From Eleginops maclovinus (Eukaryota > Chordata > Actinopteri > Perciformes > Eleginopidae): DNA of 64,000 nt. The DNA lies in NCBI RefSeq assembly GCF_036324505.1, contig NC_086350.1, positions 28,537,448 to 28,601,447 on the forward strand. Direction: 5' to 3'. The notes beneath the pieces are model-generated. The model made no database searches, had not been told where the DNA came from, and worked only from the letters and a program-made list of their open reading frames with translations. Of the stretch, positions 1 to 10,961 are shown piece after piece. Each line of letters starts with the position of its first letter. Position 1 is the first letter of the stretch. The translations under genes were made by a program, and so were the position numbers.

Positions 1-3
1 CTC

Positions 4-98
4 CAGAGGTTCTCAATTGTTTTTCAGCCAAGGACCCCTTACAAGATAGAGAATACACCAAGGACCCCTTACAAGATAGAGAATACACCAAGGACCCC
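4..98. mobile_element. hAT terminal inverted repeat end with a 30-bp tandem duplication
   Basis: The terminus CAGAGGTTCTCAA at position 4 is a typical hAT end. It is followed by the AAGGACCCC motif common just inside fish hAT termini. A 30-bp unit is duplicated at 31-60 and 61-90 with a partial third copy to 98. Only three bases (CTC) precede the terminus in this window. They agree with the last three bases of the 8-bp sequence that follows the matching opposite terminus at 10961, so this may be the left end of a large outer hAT. That pairing is inference. Confidence 0.55.
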
Positions 99-387
99 CT
101 CATTCTGATTTGTGATTTTGGGCTATATAAAGAAAAATTGACTTGACTTGACATATACAGTATGTCCCTTGGAATAATCTGAAGTAGCCTATTTTTTACA
201 CTTCTATAGTCTTAGTTATGTGAAGTTATTAGAAAGATATTAGATATGTATTAAAAAATATTTGCACCATCTCAACACAGAATACCCATAAAACAATCAA
301 TCAATTAGCTGCAAGTAACACTGTACCTAAACAAAATATCAAAGGGAAATCAAGAGATAAGTGATCATTTGAAGTGCATTTCAGAAC

Positions 388-532
<145 letters not shown>

Positions 533-838
533 AAGATAACACATCAAGTGTTTCACTCTTAGTTAAAATTAAATTATTTATAAAAGTCTAATCACAAAAT
601 AAATGCAGGCTATAAACAATTGAACACATGCCTGCATTCCAACATATATCAAGTAAATTGCAAAATAACTGCAACTGCATTGCTACAATCCCAAACCACT
701 ACTTGTAATGGCAGCCAGCTCTGGACACTATTGGAGTGATGCAAGGCAGTCCATGAAGCTGATTGCTTCTCTCTGCAAGTGAAGACACACATATCAAATT
801 AAATCAATAAATGCAACATATCTGACATTTCTGTTGCT

Positions 839-841
<3 letters not shown>

Positions 842-932
<91 letters not shown>
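842..932. repeat. (CA)n microsatellite
   Basis: About 45 CA units with one A-rich interruption near the right end. Confidence 0.97.
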
Positions 933-1745
933 GGTTAAAGTGGGCCAGAATGATCCAGAACAGCGTCCCGAAACCTTTGATTAATAGGTAAATAAATCTG
1001 ATTGGCAGTTTCATACATAATAATGTCAAGCGAGTTCACAGGGCTGCCAACTCTCACACAATTGACATTTTTGACACACGCTCTCAGCCACAAGTCCATT
1101 TTCTCAAGCAGTGAAAAAACAAATTCATAACTGATAATGTCATGGCGCGAAAAGAGGACACTACTGCACATTGCGCAACAGCAGCACCAGGCAGCAGACC
1201 ATCTGAATACCGAGAAATATACACAAATGTATTATATTGTAATTTATTCCCATGCATGTTGCTCAAAGTAATCTCAGTCAGTCTCACTTCTGCGTCTCTC
1301 CTTCTCCTCTCGCGCCATGCGCACCAGGCAGGAGTGAGAGTGAGTTACCATGGTTACGGGGACCAGGGGCGGCTCCAGAAAATTATTGTTGGGAGGGCAA
1401 TGGGGGGGTCTGATTTTTTATAGGAGGTGCTAGTGAATTCTGACATAACGAACACCAAACACCACTGTTCCCGGGCTAATACACTACATTGAAATGCACG
1501 TTACTAAATGTTTATATACAACAAACACAAGCATATTTAATTACTTGTATTTAATGAATCAACAAACAAGCAAGCACAAGAATACAATTCAAATCATAGC
1601 CACCACAGAGAACATCTGTGGATTTACTAGTGGAACAGAATTGTAGCAGTGTGTAGTGCAACACAGTATACTCTTACCACTGTCTCTTAACTCACTGAAT
1701 CTTTTGTCTCACCTCTGATCTCCTCTTTACTATCTCTTCACTCCT

Positions 1746-2345
1746 GTGTTCCTCTCTTCTTCCCCTCTTTTCCTCTCTAAACTCATCTTCACTATCTCTC
1801 CTCCTCTGTTCTCCTCTCCTTCACTCTCCACTTCTGTCTTCCTCTCATCTTCACTATCTCTCCTCCTCTGTTCTCCTCTCATTCACTCTCCACTGCTGTC
1901 TTCCTCTCTTCTCTCCTCCTGCTCTGCTCTCCTCTCCTTCACTCTCCACTGCTGTCTTCCTCTCTCCTTCTCTCAACTCCTCCTCCTCTGTTCTCCTCTC
2001 CTTCACTCTCCACTTCTGTCTTCCTCTCTTCTTCTCTCATCCTCCTCTGTTCTCGTCTCCCCACTTCTGTCTTCCTCTCTTCTTCTCTCCTCCTCCTCTG
2101 TTCTCCTCTCCTTCACTCTCCACTGCTGTCTTCCTCTCTTCTTCTCTCAACTCCTCTGTTCTCCTCTCCTTCACTCTCCACTGCTGTCTTCCTCTCTTCT
2201 CTCCTCCTCCTCTGTTCTCCTCTCCTTCACTCTCCACTACTGTCTTCCTCTCTTCTTCTCTCCTCCTCCTCTGTTCTCCTCTCCTTCACTCTCCACTGCT
2301 GTCTTCCTCTCTTCTTCTCTCCTCCTCCTCTGTTTTCCTCTCAAT
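1746..2345. repeat. Pyrimidine-rich minisatellite, unit about 60 bp
   Basis: Roughly ten imperfect copies of a unit made of TCCTTCACTCTCCACTGCTG, a CTTCCTCTC stretch and CTCCTCCTCTGTTCTCC. Units vary in length by small CTC or TCT indels. On the minus strand it is an almost pure purine tract. It begins where the transposase reading frame of element E loses similarity to the family. Confidence 0.93.
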
Positions 2346-4333
2346 CAGTCTTTTTAACTGGTGAAGTTCTGCTGAGAGGTTTTCAATCAATACGCCATAA
2401 TGTTCAGCCATGGGCAAAAGAGTATCTTTGTCCAAGAATGTCTCATGTTTTGGGTTAAGAGCTGCTGCTCCTTTTAAAACGTGACAGCTGTCAGAGGAAA
2501 AGCGCCTGTCCAATTCACTGATTAATCGATTGATTACAGGGAAATAGCAGTGGTTCTGATAGTCTTCTGAGGTTTCCAGCGGCTCTTTTGATCCTGTTTG
2601 GCTGTTCACCACAAAGTCCTGCAGGTGGTGGGGCTGTTTTTTTCTCCTTACCTGTGGGCGCTGCAGGTCAATGCCAACTGTCTCACACATATCACTGGCA
2701 CACTCCAGGATTTCAGTCCATGTTTCAGCATTGCGTTTGTCATTGAGGGTATCAACAACTGCAAAGACCAGATCAATGGCAGATGCCAGCTCCAAATCTG
2801 TGGCCTGTAGATGATCAGATAAGTTCTTTGTGAGCTTGAATATGCTCTCCAGCATACAGATGTGCACAACAAATTGTGCATCAATCAGTCCAATCAGTGA
2901 TCTTGCTTCAGTAGCTCTATGAACATTCGTCTGGTTGCTCACATCCACAAGAGTTGCTAAGAGAGCAGGGAGAGTTCTTTTTATTGCCCACGGTGTAGAA
3001 TATTGGCAGGCCCATCTGGTATCTGATAGTCTTTTCAATTCCACTGTGCGTTTGGTGGGCTCAAGGTCTTGTTGCTTCTCCATGAACACCTTGTGAGTCA
3101 CTGTCCCAGAAAAGAAGTTGTACAACATCTTGACCGTTGCAAAGCATTCTGCAACTGGTTTCACATTATGTACACAGTCAACTAAAACCAAGTTTAATCT
3201 GTGTGCAGCGCATGTGGCACTTCTTGGCGAAACTTTTCCTGGACACCATTGTTGCACCTGGACATGACAGAGGCCCCATCATAGCACTGTGCAATGCATG
3301 CATGTTTGTCTATGCTACACTTAGCCAGTGTTTGTTTAACTGATTTGTGTAAAGACTCTGCATCCAGGCCCTCTGCAGAAATAAAGTCCAGAAACTCTTC
3401 ATGAATCATATCATTGTTTAGATATCGCAGAGCAACAGATAGATTGCTCACATCCTTTGTTTCATCCACCATTAAAGCAAAATGCTCTCCCAGCTTAACC
3501 TCGTTGCTCACTTGTTCCCTCACCATGCTGGCCATAACATCAATCAGCTCATCCTGGATATCATGATGCACATATTTGGCATTCCCAGGTCCACTGGACA
3601 ATTTCTTTGAGACAATGGTGTCAAACTTTCCCAGCAGATTTAACAGTTCAATAAAATTACCTCTGTTTGTGGACTGCTGATCTTCCCTGTGCCCTCTCTG
3701 TGCAATTGTTTGACAAGCAGTAAACCACAGTGATTCTATGACTGCTCTCATGTACTGCCTGTTTTCTTGTACTGTTTTTTAATGTCCAGCATCAAGCTTA
3801 GTCATAATCCTTGAACCATTTTTCATCCTTGCCTTAAACTCACACCAGCCTTCCATTGCTAGTTTATGAGAAACACGTGCATGGTGTTGTGTTAGTTTCT
3901 TACCTCCTTTCCTCCAGTTTCTGAAGCCAGCGTGGGTGAAGCTCTTTTCTGAGTGACCAGATGTCCGAGCATGGTGGGGAAAATGCCGACAGGCAAAACA
4001 GAAAGCAGCATCAACTGACACCGAGTATTCCAGCCATGCGTATTGTTTAAACCAAGACTGGCAAAAACTTCTTAAAGTTAGCTGGGAGCAAAATGCCCGA
4101 CACGGGTAGGACTTCAGCTGAGGCTGCCTCGGTCCCTCTGCTGGGTCTTGGCTTAAATCCACAGGGCCAGGTTTCCCGCCACCCAAGATCGGAGCTACGG
4201 CTGTCGGTGAAGCTCTCCCTTCACTCCCCGAATCTTGCCCGACATTTTCGGGGATGTTATCGGCCTCCGAGTCTGATGCCGCCGCCTCCTCCGCCTCCGC
4301 CACCGCCTCCGCCCTCGCCCCCGCCGACTCCAT
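2340..4333 (-). pseudogene. ZMYM1-like (TTF-type zinc finger, DUF4371) hAT transposase relic
   Basis: Three minus-strand frames run in order. 4333-3779 holds an acidic N-terminus and a TTF-type zinc-finger region (CRAFCSQL, then FCFACRHF). 3751-3194 holds the DUF4371 start of the hAT catalytic fold (FALMVDETKDVS). 3257-2340 holds the middle of the catalytic domain (AAHRLNLVLVD, LSDTRWACQ). Two frameshifts, near 3780 and 3230, break the frame. The usual C-terminal hAT dimerisation block is absent: after the LHQLKRLIERK motif the frame enters the purine-rich minisatellite. The family name is from motifs known in fish 'zinc finger MYM-type protein 1-like' transposon genes. The copy is not functional. 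Confidence 0.8.
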
Positions 4334-4856
4334 TACCGCCCTTCTTCATCCGCCTCTTCATCCTCACTGTCCATGTCCACTCTGTCCTCCTCCATCGTAC
4401 TGTGCATCCGCAAATCACCGCCGCCACCACCATCATCCACTCTCATCCGCTTTCTGGAAATTAACGTTACAAAACGGTCCATTTTGCTCTGTCACTCGCT
4501 AATCTGCTCTGTCGTTAACTAGCCGCTATGCGTCAACCGCCACCAACATGAACGTCAAACGCACGTCTGCGTGCCGTCTGCGTGCAAACTGCCAATCAAA
4601 TCGCACTACACATACTAAAAAGATACAGACGCTTCTGTAATACGGACCACTACAGCAACGTTATAAACAATTGTTGTCGGACGGTTACCTATGATTGTTA
4701 TGTCTCGGTGGTGTCTTAATTTTTCCTTTATTTGGATTATAGTTTGTAATGCTTATATGTTTCGAGGGCAGGGGGGGCAAATGGGGGGGCAAAGCCTTTG
4801 ACTGGAGGGTCTTAAGACCCTGCTTGCCCCCCCCCAGCGCCGCCATTGACGGGGAC

Positions 4857-5275
4857 GCTCTGTGTCTGTCGCTCTGAAACTTCTCGCGATTCCCAATAAT
4901 ACGTTTTTAGTAATATAACATAATTTTACAGTTTTGGTTAACATTATACAGGGTTAATGTTTCTTGATTAAATCCAAAGAGGTTAGGCAAAGTGGTGTAC
5001 ACTGAAAAAAGTTTTTCGAGCTGTAGCTACTCCATCCAATTTATATTTGTCCTTCCATTCAATTGAACATTAGTTTTATTTTTTCAAGTAATAATTTATC
5101 TTTCAATACATTTTTTTAATGAGAATATTTCTCAAGAGCTCAACTAAGAAATATCCGTTTTGACGAATATACAATTTTTAAGTTACGCATAGGCCCGCAC
5201 ATGCGCATTAAACAGCAAGCTTTCAACCGTCTTCAAACAACCCAGGCCGCCCAGGAAGAGCGCCATTCTTCTATC
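4857..5275. other. Gene-free spacer between two hAT elements
   Basis: AT-rich sequence with no supported coding region, RNA gene or recognised repeat. Confidence 0.5.
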
Positions 5276-7964
5276 CATGGCTGCCCGAATTGGGGCCCGC
5301 GGGCCAAGTTTGGCCGATTATATTTGGCCCGTGCCTTCCCGCACTGTCCCACCATAAACGATCGGAAGCTCTCGTTGAAAATTATTTATTGGCGCACTAC
5401 CAAATAATGCCATAGGATGGCGCTGTTGAGCTCCAGTCAGCTCCTAGCTATCCGATAACGCCCAAGACCAGTGAGTGAGAGGATTCAAGGATGGAGCGTA
5501 GTAGGCTGTGGCACACAGACAAACGAACATTTAAAAAAACTTGGGAACAGGACTATTTTTTTTACCGAGGTAGATTCCAATGCAGTGTCTGGTATGTAAG
5601 CAGAGGGTCGCTGTTTCAAAGGAATACAACATTCGCCGTCACTATCTAACTAAGCATGCGGCTGAGTTCGCAAAGTACACTGGAGAACATCGCAAGGTCA
5701 AGTTAGCAGACTTGCTAACAAAGCTAACCACCCAGCAGCGAACTCTACTTCAGCCGTCGACAGCACAAGAAAATGCCACTCGGGCTAGTTATCGCATTAG
5801 CAATGCAATCCTGAGAAGTGGGAGAGCTTTTGCAGCGGGTGATTTCGTCAAGGAGTGTTTGACAATTGCTGCCCAAGATGTGTGTCCAAATCAGATGCGT
5901 GTATTTTCTCAAATTAGCCACGGAACACTGTCACCCGCCGCGTTGAGGACATGGCCGAAGACGTTCGAGGTCAGATAGCCCAAAGAGCAAGTCACTTTTC
6001 TGCCTTCTCCATTGCGTGCGATGAAAGCACCGACGTGTCCGACTCAGCACAGTTGCTGGTGTTTTTGCAAGGCGTCAATGAGGACTTTGAAGTGTGCCAA
6101 GAACTAGCGGGCCTTGAAACATTGAAAGGGACAACAAAAGGTGTGGATATTTTTATGGCAGTGGAGCGAGTTCTGGACAAGAACGGTTTGAAGTGGGAAA
6201 CCCTATCTGGCATCACGACTGATGGAGCCCCCGCCATGGTCGGTAAGCGAGCAGGGCTAACTGCACTTGTGTCGGACAAGGTCTCCGAGTTTGGTGGCTC
6301 GATTTTAAAGTACCATTGTATTTTGCATCAGGAGCAACTGTGCGCTAAAAACATGGGCTTGAAAAACGTAATGCAGGATGTCGTCGCCATTGTCAACAAT
6401 ATTCGCTCAAAGGCCCTCTCACACCGTCAATTCAAAGCTCTGCTTGATGAGATGGATGCCCAGTATGGTGATGTATTGTACCATCAGGAGGTGCGGTGGT
6501 TGAGCCGTGGGAAAGTTTTGTGGCGTTCTTTGATCTGCGCGAGGAAATAAGAGAGTTTCAAGCCACGAAGACGAACAACATCCAAGTGCCCACGGACAGT
6601 CACTGGCTTGCAGATCTGGCTTTTCTTGTGGACATCACAGAGCTGCTATCCTCAATCTTCAGCTTCAAGGGAGAGACCAGATAATCACTCAGATATATGA
6701 CCATGTTAGAGCCTTCAAGCAAAAGCTCCAGTAGCTTAGCAGACATCTCTCAAAAGGTGAGATCTAACTTTAATATTTTATTGAACATAAAACGATGTAT
6801 TAGGCTTGTTGTCACAACCATGTTATTATATTTGTGTGATGCATGCATACTTTGTGTTGGTGGAAAATAGATGTTCTTTTTAAAACCACTAAACCAGGCA
6901 TTAAATCCAAAACAGTAGTTGTATTGCTTTTCATAGTCTACTGCAGCCATAAACAAAACAAAATATATCCCCTGCCCACCATTTGATTGATGATTGGTAT
7001 TTCATTTCATTTCATGAACAACCTTGCATCTTACATTGCTGCTTTTGTCTTTGTGTCTGTATTTTCAGGAAATTTGGCACATTTCCCCAGCCTCAGAGAA
7101 GTTGGGTTGATGGAGGAAGACACACCAAAATACCTCGACATTCTCAACAATCTTGAGGTGGAGTTCGACCATCGCTTTGAAGATTTTCGTGGAAATACAA
7201 CAGCATTTGAGCTGTTTGCGCAACGCTTTTCTGTAAATGTGGATGCAGTCAGTGAGGAGCTTCAAATGGAACTTTTGGAACTTCAGTCTGATTCAGACCT
7301 CCATAGCAGGTTCTGAGAGCTTTCCTTACAAGATTTTTACAGGTCTATTCCCGCACACAGATATGGCAAGATCCGCAAACATGCCCCCAGGTTATGTTAT
7401 CCCTCTTTGGAAGTACTTATGTCTGTGAGCAGGCTTTCAGCCTTATGAATCTTAACAAGTCCAAACTGAGGAATGCTTTATCTGACTCTCACCTACATGA
7501 CATTCTCACTTTGTCAGTTAGTCAGCTTGAACCTGATATTGAGAGGCTTTTAAAAACCAAGAACAGGCTTCATGTTTCCCACTGATTGGACTACTACAGG
7601 CAGAATATGTAGGCCTGCCCTAGGCCCCCATTGTGTCACCTGGGAGTATGGTAGGCCCAAGGACTGGTAATGTTCCACACCTGTCCACAAATATTTCATA
7701 GTGCTTCAGTTATTTTTTTAATTTAAAGAAGCCAGATTGATGTTATGAAATGTTATTGACCTAAATGTGAAGCACAATAAACAGTGCAATTCATTTTTCA
7801 AAATGACTTTGTGATATAGTGTTTATTTTGCACACGTATGCTTAACTTACACACGTAATGTACTGCTTTACCGCACACTTAATGTACTGCAAAATTATCA
7901 TTTTGGCCCTCGGCCCTCCCCTCACGTTCAATTTTTTCCATCGGGAAGTATTTGGGCACCCCTG
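5276..7964 (+). mobile_element. hAT transposon D (GTF2IRD2-like)
   Basis: The left end reads CATGGCTGCCCGAA followed by GGGGCCCGCGGGCCAAGTTT, the subterminal pattern common in vertebrate hAT elements. The right end, read on the complement, is CAGGGGTGCCCAAATACT. These form imperfect inverted repeats. The 8-bp flanks (CTTCTATC and GGCTAGAG) do not match, so no TSD was recognised and one end may have been rearranged. The right end interrupts a LINE endonuclease gene. Confidence 0.75.
5491..7585 (+). pseudogene. GTF2IRD2-like hAT transposase relic
   Basis: The reading starts at ATG 5491, then shifts frame to the zinc-finger-like segment CLVCKQRVAV from 5582. It shifts again near 5925 into the catalytic core (FSIACDESTDVSDSAQ, then TTDGAPAMVG and EVRWLSRG), and again near 6510. 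An intron-like gap lies at about 6757-7068, with a GTGAGA start and a TTTTCAG end. Coding resumes with SLREVGLMEED. The C-terminal hAT dimerisation block (LFGSTYVCEQAFSLMN) lies at 7394-7585 in another frame. At least four disruptions make it non-functional. The family is known from fish genes annotated as GTF2I repeat domain-containing protein 2-like, which are hAT transposases. Confidence 0.82.
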
Positions 7965-7966
7965 GG

Positions 7967-8564
7967 CTAGAGACAACAGATTGTCCCTACAGTGCACCCA
8001 GGTGTACTGCCGCTGGCCCGGGTAAAGATGCCTCCAAATGTCACACAGCTCGAAAGATTCTGTGATCCTCATTAAAGCACTCCTAGAGGCAGCATGCGGT
8101 TCCCAGTGGTTCCTGTCCAGCACAGGGTTTTCTGTGCACTTAAAGTCACCCCCGAGGAACAGATACTCCTCACTACTGCAGGTGCTAAGGGCATGCTTCA
8201 ACTGTTCAAAAAATAAAAACCTTTCAGAGCCCACACTGGGAGCACAAATATTAATAAAACATATTTTAAAAACATTTAATTTCAGCAAGTGACCTGGAAT
8301 GACGCCCTCAACAGTGCAGGAAAAGGGTGTGAAACCTCTGGCAAAGAGAATAGCAACCCCTCCACTATTGCTGCACTTATGGCTGAAGAAGCCCTTCCCA
8401 CTCCATGCCCTCCTCCAGTCACTCTCATTGTCAGCAGTGCTGTGAGTCTCCTGGAGAAACGTCACATTCAGATTCTTACTCTCCATCAAAGAAAACAAAG
8501 ATGCTCTCTTGGCATCCCCTCGCGCACCGTTAATATTCAGAGAGCCAAGCTTTATGTCACCCAT
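7967..8564 (-). pseudogene. LINE ORF2 fragment, AP-endonuclease domain
   Basis: Starting at ATG 8564 (MGDIKLGSLNINGARG), the frame shows apurinic/apyrimidinic endonuclease motifs typical of L1-type LINEs: SLNINGA, TFLQETHS, GGVAILF, and FLGGDFKCTENP. It runs about 200 codons to CRDNLLSLA and then enters hAT D sequence. In a complete element this domain nicks target DNA to prime reverse transcription. The rest of the endonuclease and the whole reverse transcriptase are absent. The frame itself is open, so truncation is the main damage seen. Confidence 0.82.
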
Positions 8565-8654
8565 AATGAAAGTATAGCTGCATCCTAACCAAGTCAAAAC
8601 GATAACTGAAGAAAAGGAAAGGAGAGAAAAGACAAACAAGATGTACTTAATCAT

Positions 8655-9709
8655 TACTTCCAGCAGTTTCTTCTCGGATCTTCTGCAGTATTTTCCTCAG
8701 CCTGTAGATCTCCTGCTGCTGAAAGTAAGCTGCCCAAGGCCTCCTGTGCGCCGCATGAGAGCCCAAGCAGAGTCATGAAACATCAGCTGATCAACAAAAA
8801 AATCCTGCACCCTTACCGCCTTCCTCCCTTTAGTATCCTTCAGGAAGCCTCTGGTCCTCTGGAAGGAATACTCCTCACCCCTGTCTACCCCCACCCCCAT
8901 CACAGCGACGGGAGCAGCGACAGGCGCCACCGCCACAACGACAGGCGGCACCGCCACCGCCCCAACGGCAGGCGGCACCGCCACCGCCCCAACGGCAGGC
9001 GGCACCGCCACCGCCCCAACGACAGGCGCACCCGCCACCGACCCAACGGCAGGCGGACCCGCCGCCGGAGAAGCGGCAGCCGGACCCGCTGCCAGAGCAG
9101 CAGCAGACGGACCCGCAGCCGGAGCAGCGGCAGCAGGACCCGACGCCGGAGCAGCGGCAGACGGACCCGGACCCGCCGCCGGAGCAGTGGCAGCCGGACC
9201 CGCCGCCGGAGCACCGGCAGCCGGACCCGCCGCCGGACCGCGACATGAACAATGTAGGCAAAATCGTCAATACGAAAACTAAGAACCAAGTTGAGTTCCC
9301 CCTCATCCTTCTTTAGGATCATAAGCACCTGTCTCCTGAAAGAAACCACGTGCTTAAGGTGCCGAGGGGGATCATTTTTATTGGAGACACAAGCTGCCCG
9401 TGCCGAGCCAACTCTCTCTCCAACAACTCGTTCAGCAGAAACGGAGGTACATTCGATATTAACACTTTTTTGCGGGAGTGGCAAGGGGTAGCACGGGTAG
9501 CAGCGTCCCTTTAACCACTATCCCGCTCTCCACCAGCTGGTTAGCTTTCTCAGTGCTGTCCAAGAAAATGACCACAGCACTGTCATCCGTGAGGCAGATT
9601 TCACCGCCAAACTACACTCCTCTACCGAAACACCGCCAGGTGGACAGAGCTTGACGGCGTGCTGGCGAGTCAGCTTCTCCAACCCGGAGCTTCTGCCACG
9701 AGACGCCAT
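8655..9709 (-). pseudogene. LINE ORF1 relic interrupted by a coding minisatellite
   Basis: The N-terminal part starts at ATG 9709 (MASRGRSSGLEKLTRQHA). A later segment in another frame (LKHVVSFRRQVLMILKKDEGELNLVLSFRIDDF, about 9380-9250, given here only as its start and end) matches the RNA-binding ORF1 protein of Tx1-like elements. Then comes a GC-rich minisatellite. The C-terminal part follows at about 8890-8655 (FLKDTKGRKAVRVQDFF, then YRLRKILQKIREET). A deletion and frameshifts separate the first two parts. ORF1 normally coats LINE RNA. Confidence 0.68.
8927..9240. repeat. GC-rich minisatellite inside LINE ORF1
   Basis: Two blocks are seen. 8927-9060 repeats a unit of about 27 bp around GGCAGGCGGCACCGCCACCG. 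9060-9240 repeats a unit of about 30 bp around GGACCCGCCGCCGGAGCAG. All six frames stay largely open through it because the units are multiples of three and lack stop triplets. Confidence 0.9.
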
Positions 9710-9889
9710 GCCGAGCCGAGAGGCTGCAGTAGCAGCCGCCTGGCAAACAAATCACCAGTGCCACCAAACAAATCCACCAAAATTCGGTGACGTGATGCAC
9801 AAAGTTATACACAATCACCCAGTGAGAAACAAATGTTTAAAAGGGTTTGAAAACTTACGAAACTGATAATCACCACTCTCCGCTATACT

Positions 9890-10069
<180 letters not shown>

Positions 10070-10194
10070 TCTTACATTAATGTGAGATATGGGCCCGTCT
10101 CTTGCTGCACAACTTCTCCATCCTTGGAGAAGTAGATGAGAGGCATAGACGTAGGTTGTTCTCCACTTCCATCCGAGCCCTGTACTTTGTCTTC

Positions 10195-10961
10195 ATGGAG
10201 GTCAGCGCTGAGAATGCAGTGGCTTACACTTGATGTGGTTGACCACAGATACCACAGTGCTGAGAACGGAGTGTAGCTCAGGACTCAATGATTTTGACGC
10301 CAGAGCCTGCCTGTGCAGCATGTAGTTGGTAGCTATCATCATTGGATTGTGCTCCTTGGCACGAGCAACCACCCCACTCTTGCGTCTGGTCATGGCAGCT
10401 GCCCCATCCGTGCAAATTGCAATGCAATTCTCCCAACTAGCCAGTCTCCATGAACATATCTATAACATTGAAAATCTCCTCACCTGTTGCTCCCCCCATT
10501 CAACTCTTGACAAAATAAAAAAATCTTCCTGAATCCTTCCTTCCCACGGGTAGCGAACCAGCGCGATGAACTGCGCAGAGCCGGACACATCAGTGGACTC
10601 ATCCAATTGAACGGCGAATTTAGACCCTCTCAGTCTTTCCAGCTGTTGTGATTTGATATCAGCAGACATGTCCTCAATTCGTCGTCTGATGGTGTCATTT
10701 GACAGAGGTACACTTCTGAATTTGGCAGCAGCATCTTTCCCCACCATCACCTCACACAGATCCACCGCAGCAGGGAGCAGCAGTTCCTCCGCTATTGTGT
10801 GGGGCTTTCGCGCCTTAGCAATCCTCTGCGCTACCAGGTAGGAGGCCCGCTGGGCTTTAGCAGAAACAGACGTAACATTAACCATCCGTTGTTGTTGCTG
10901 GAGGTAGTCCTCGCCCTTCCTCTCAAAAAAAGCCTCCAGGACCCCACTTTGAGAACCACTG
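10195..10961 (-). mobile_element. hAT F, right terminal part
   Basis: The terminus at 10961, read on the complement, is CAGTGGTTCTCAAAGTGGGG, a standard hAT end. It matches the style of the left end at position 4 (CAGAGGTTCTCAA). The 8 bases after it are CTCTACTC; the only three bases visible before the left end are CTC, which is compatible. The transposase relic runs inward from this end. Whether 4-10961 is one element carrying several inserts is inference. Confidence 0.65.
10202..10885 (-). pseudogene. hAT transposase fragment (ZBED5/SCAND3-like)
   Basis: The minus-strand segment 10885-10460 reads AQRASYLVAQRIAKARKPHT, then LSNDTIRRRIEDMS, then FAVQLDESTDVSGSAQF, the start of the hAT catalytic domain. 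After a disruption, 10393-10202 continues with the middle of the domain (MLHRQALASKSLSPELH, VVSVVNHIK). The N-terminal zinc finger and the C-terminal dimerisation block were not found here. It is close in motif order to the transposase of element G. Non-functional. Confidence 0.78.

Larger units (their letters stand above)
1364..4848 (-). mobile_element. hAT transposon E with perfect 8-bp TSD
   Basis: The element is bounded by the 8-bp direct duplication ACGGGGAC at 1356-1363 and 4849-4856, the length expected for hAT insertion. Its ends are imperfect inverted repeats: CAGGGGCGGC on the left against CAATGGCGGC on the complement of the right end. Both ends run into G-rich or C-rich tracts. It carries a minus-strand ZMYM1-like transposase relic and an internal minisatellite. 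The intact TSD shows the minisatellite arose or was carried inside the element. Confidence 0.85.
7967..9716 (-). mobile_element. Tx1-like LINE, 5' fragment
   Basis: Minus-strand LINE fragment carrying ORF1 and the start of ORF2. The 3' part of ORF2 (reverse transcriptase) is missing: similarity stops at the right terminus of hAT D. The order ORF1 then endonuclease, and the ORF1 start with KLTRQHAVKLCPPGGVSVEE, fit fish Tx1-clade L1 elements. The 5' limit is uncertain and may lie up to the (AG)n tract. Confidence 0.72.

Noticed and set aside
1746..2357. 203-codon Ser/Leu-rich open frame
   Set aside because: Product of the pyrimidine minisatellite, with no start context or homology.
5268..7972. 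TSD for hAT D
   Set aside because: CTTCTATC and GGCTAGAG share only a CTA core and cannot be called a duplication.
8775..9248. Arg-rich plus-strand open frame of 157 codons
   Set aside because: Antisense of the GC-rich minisatellite inside LINE ORF1; all frames are open there because units are multiples of three.
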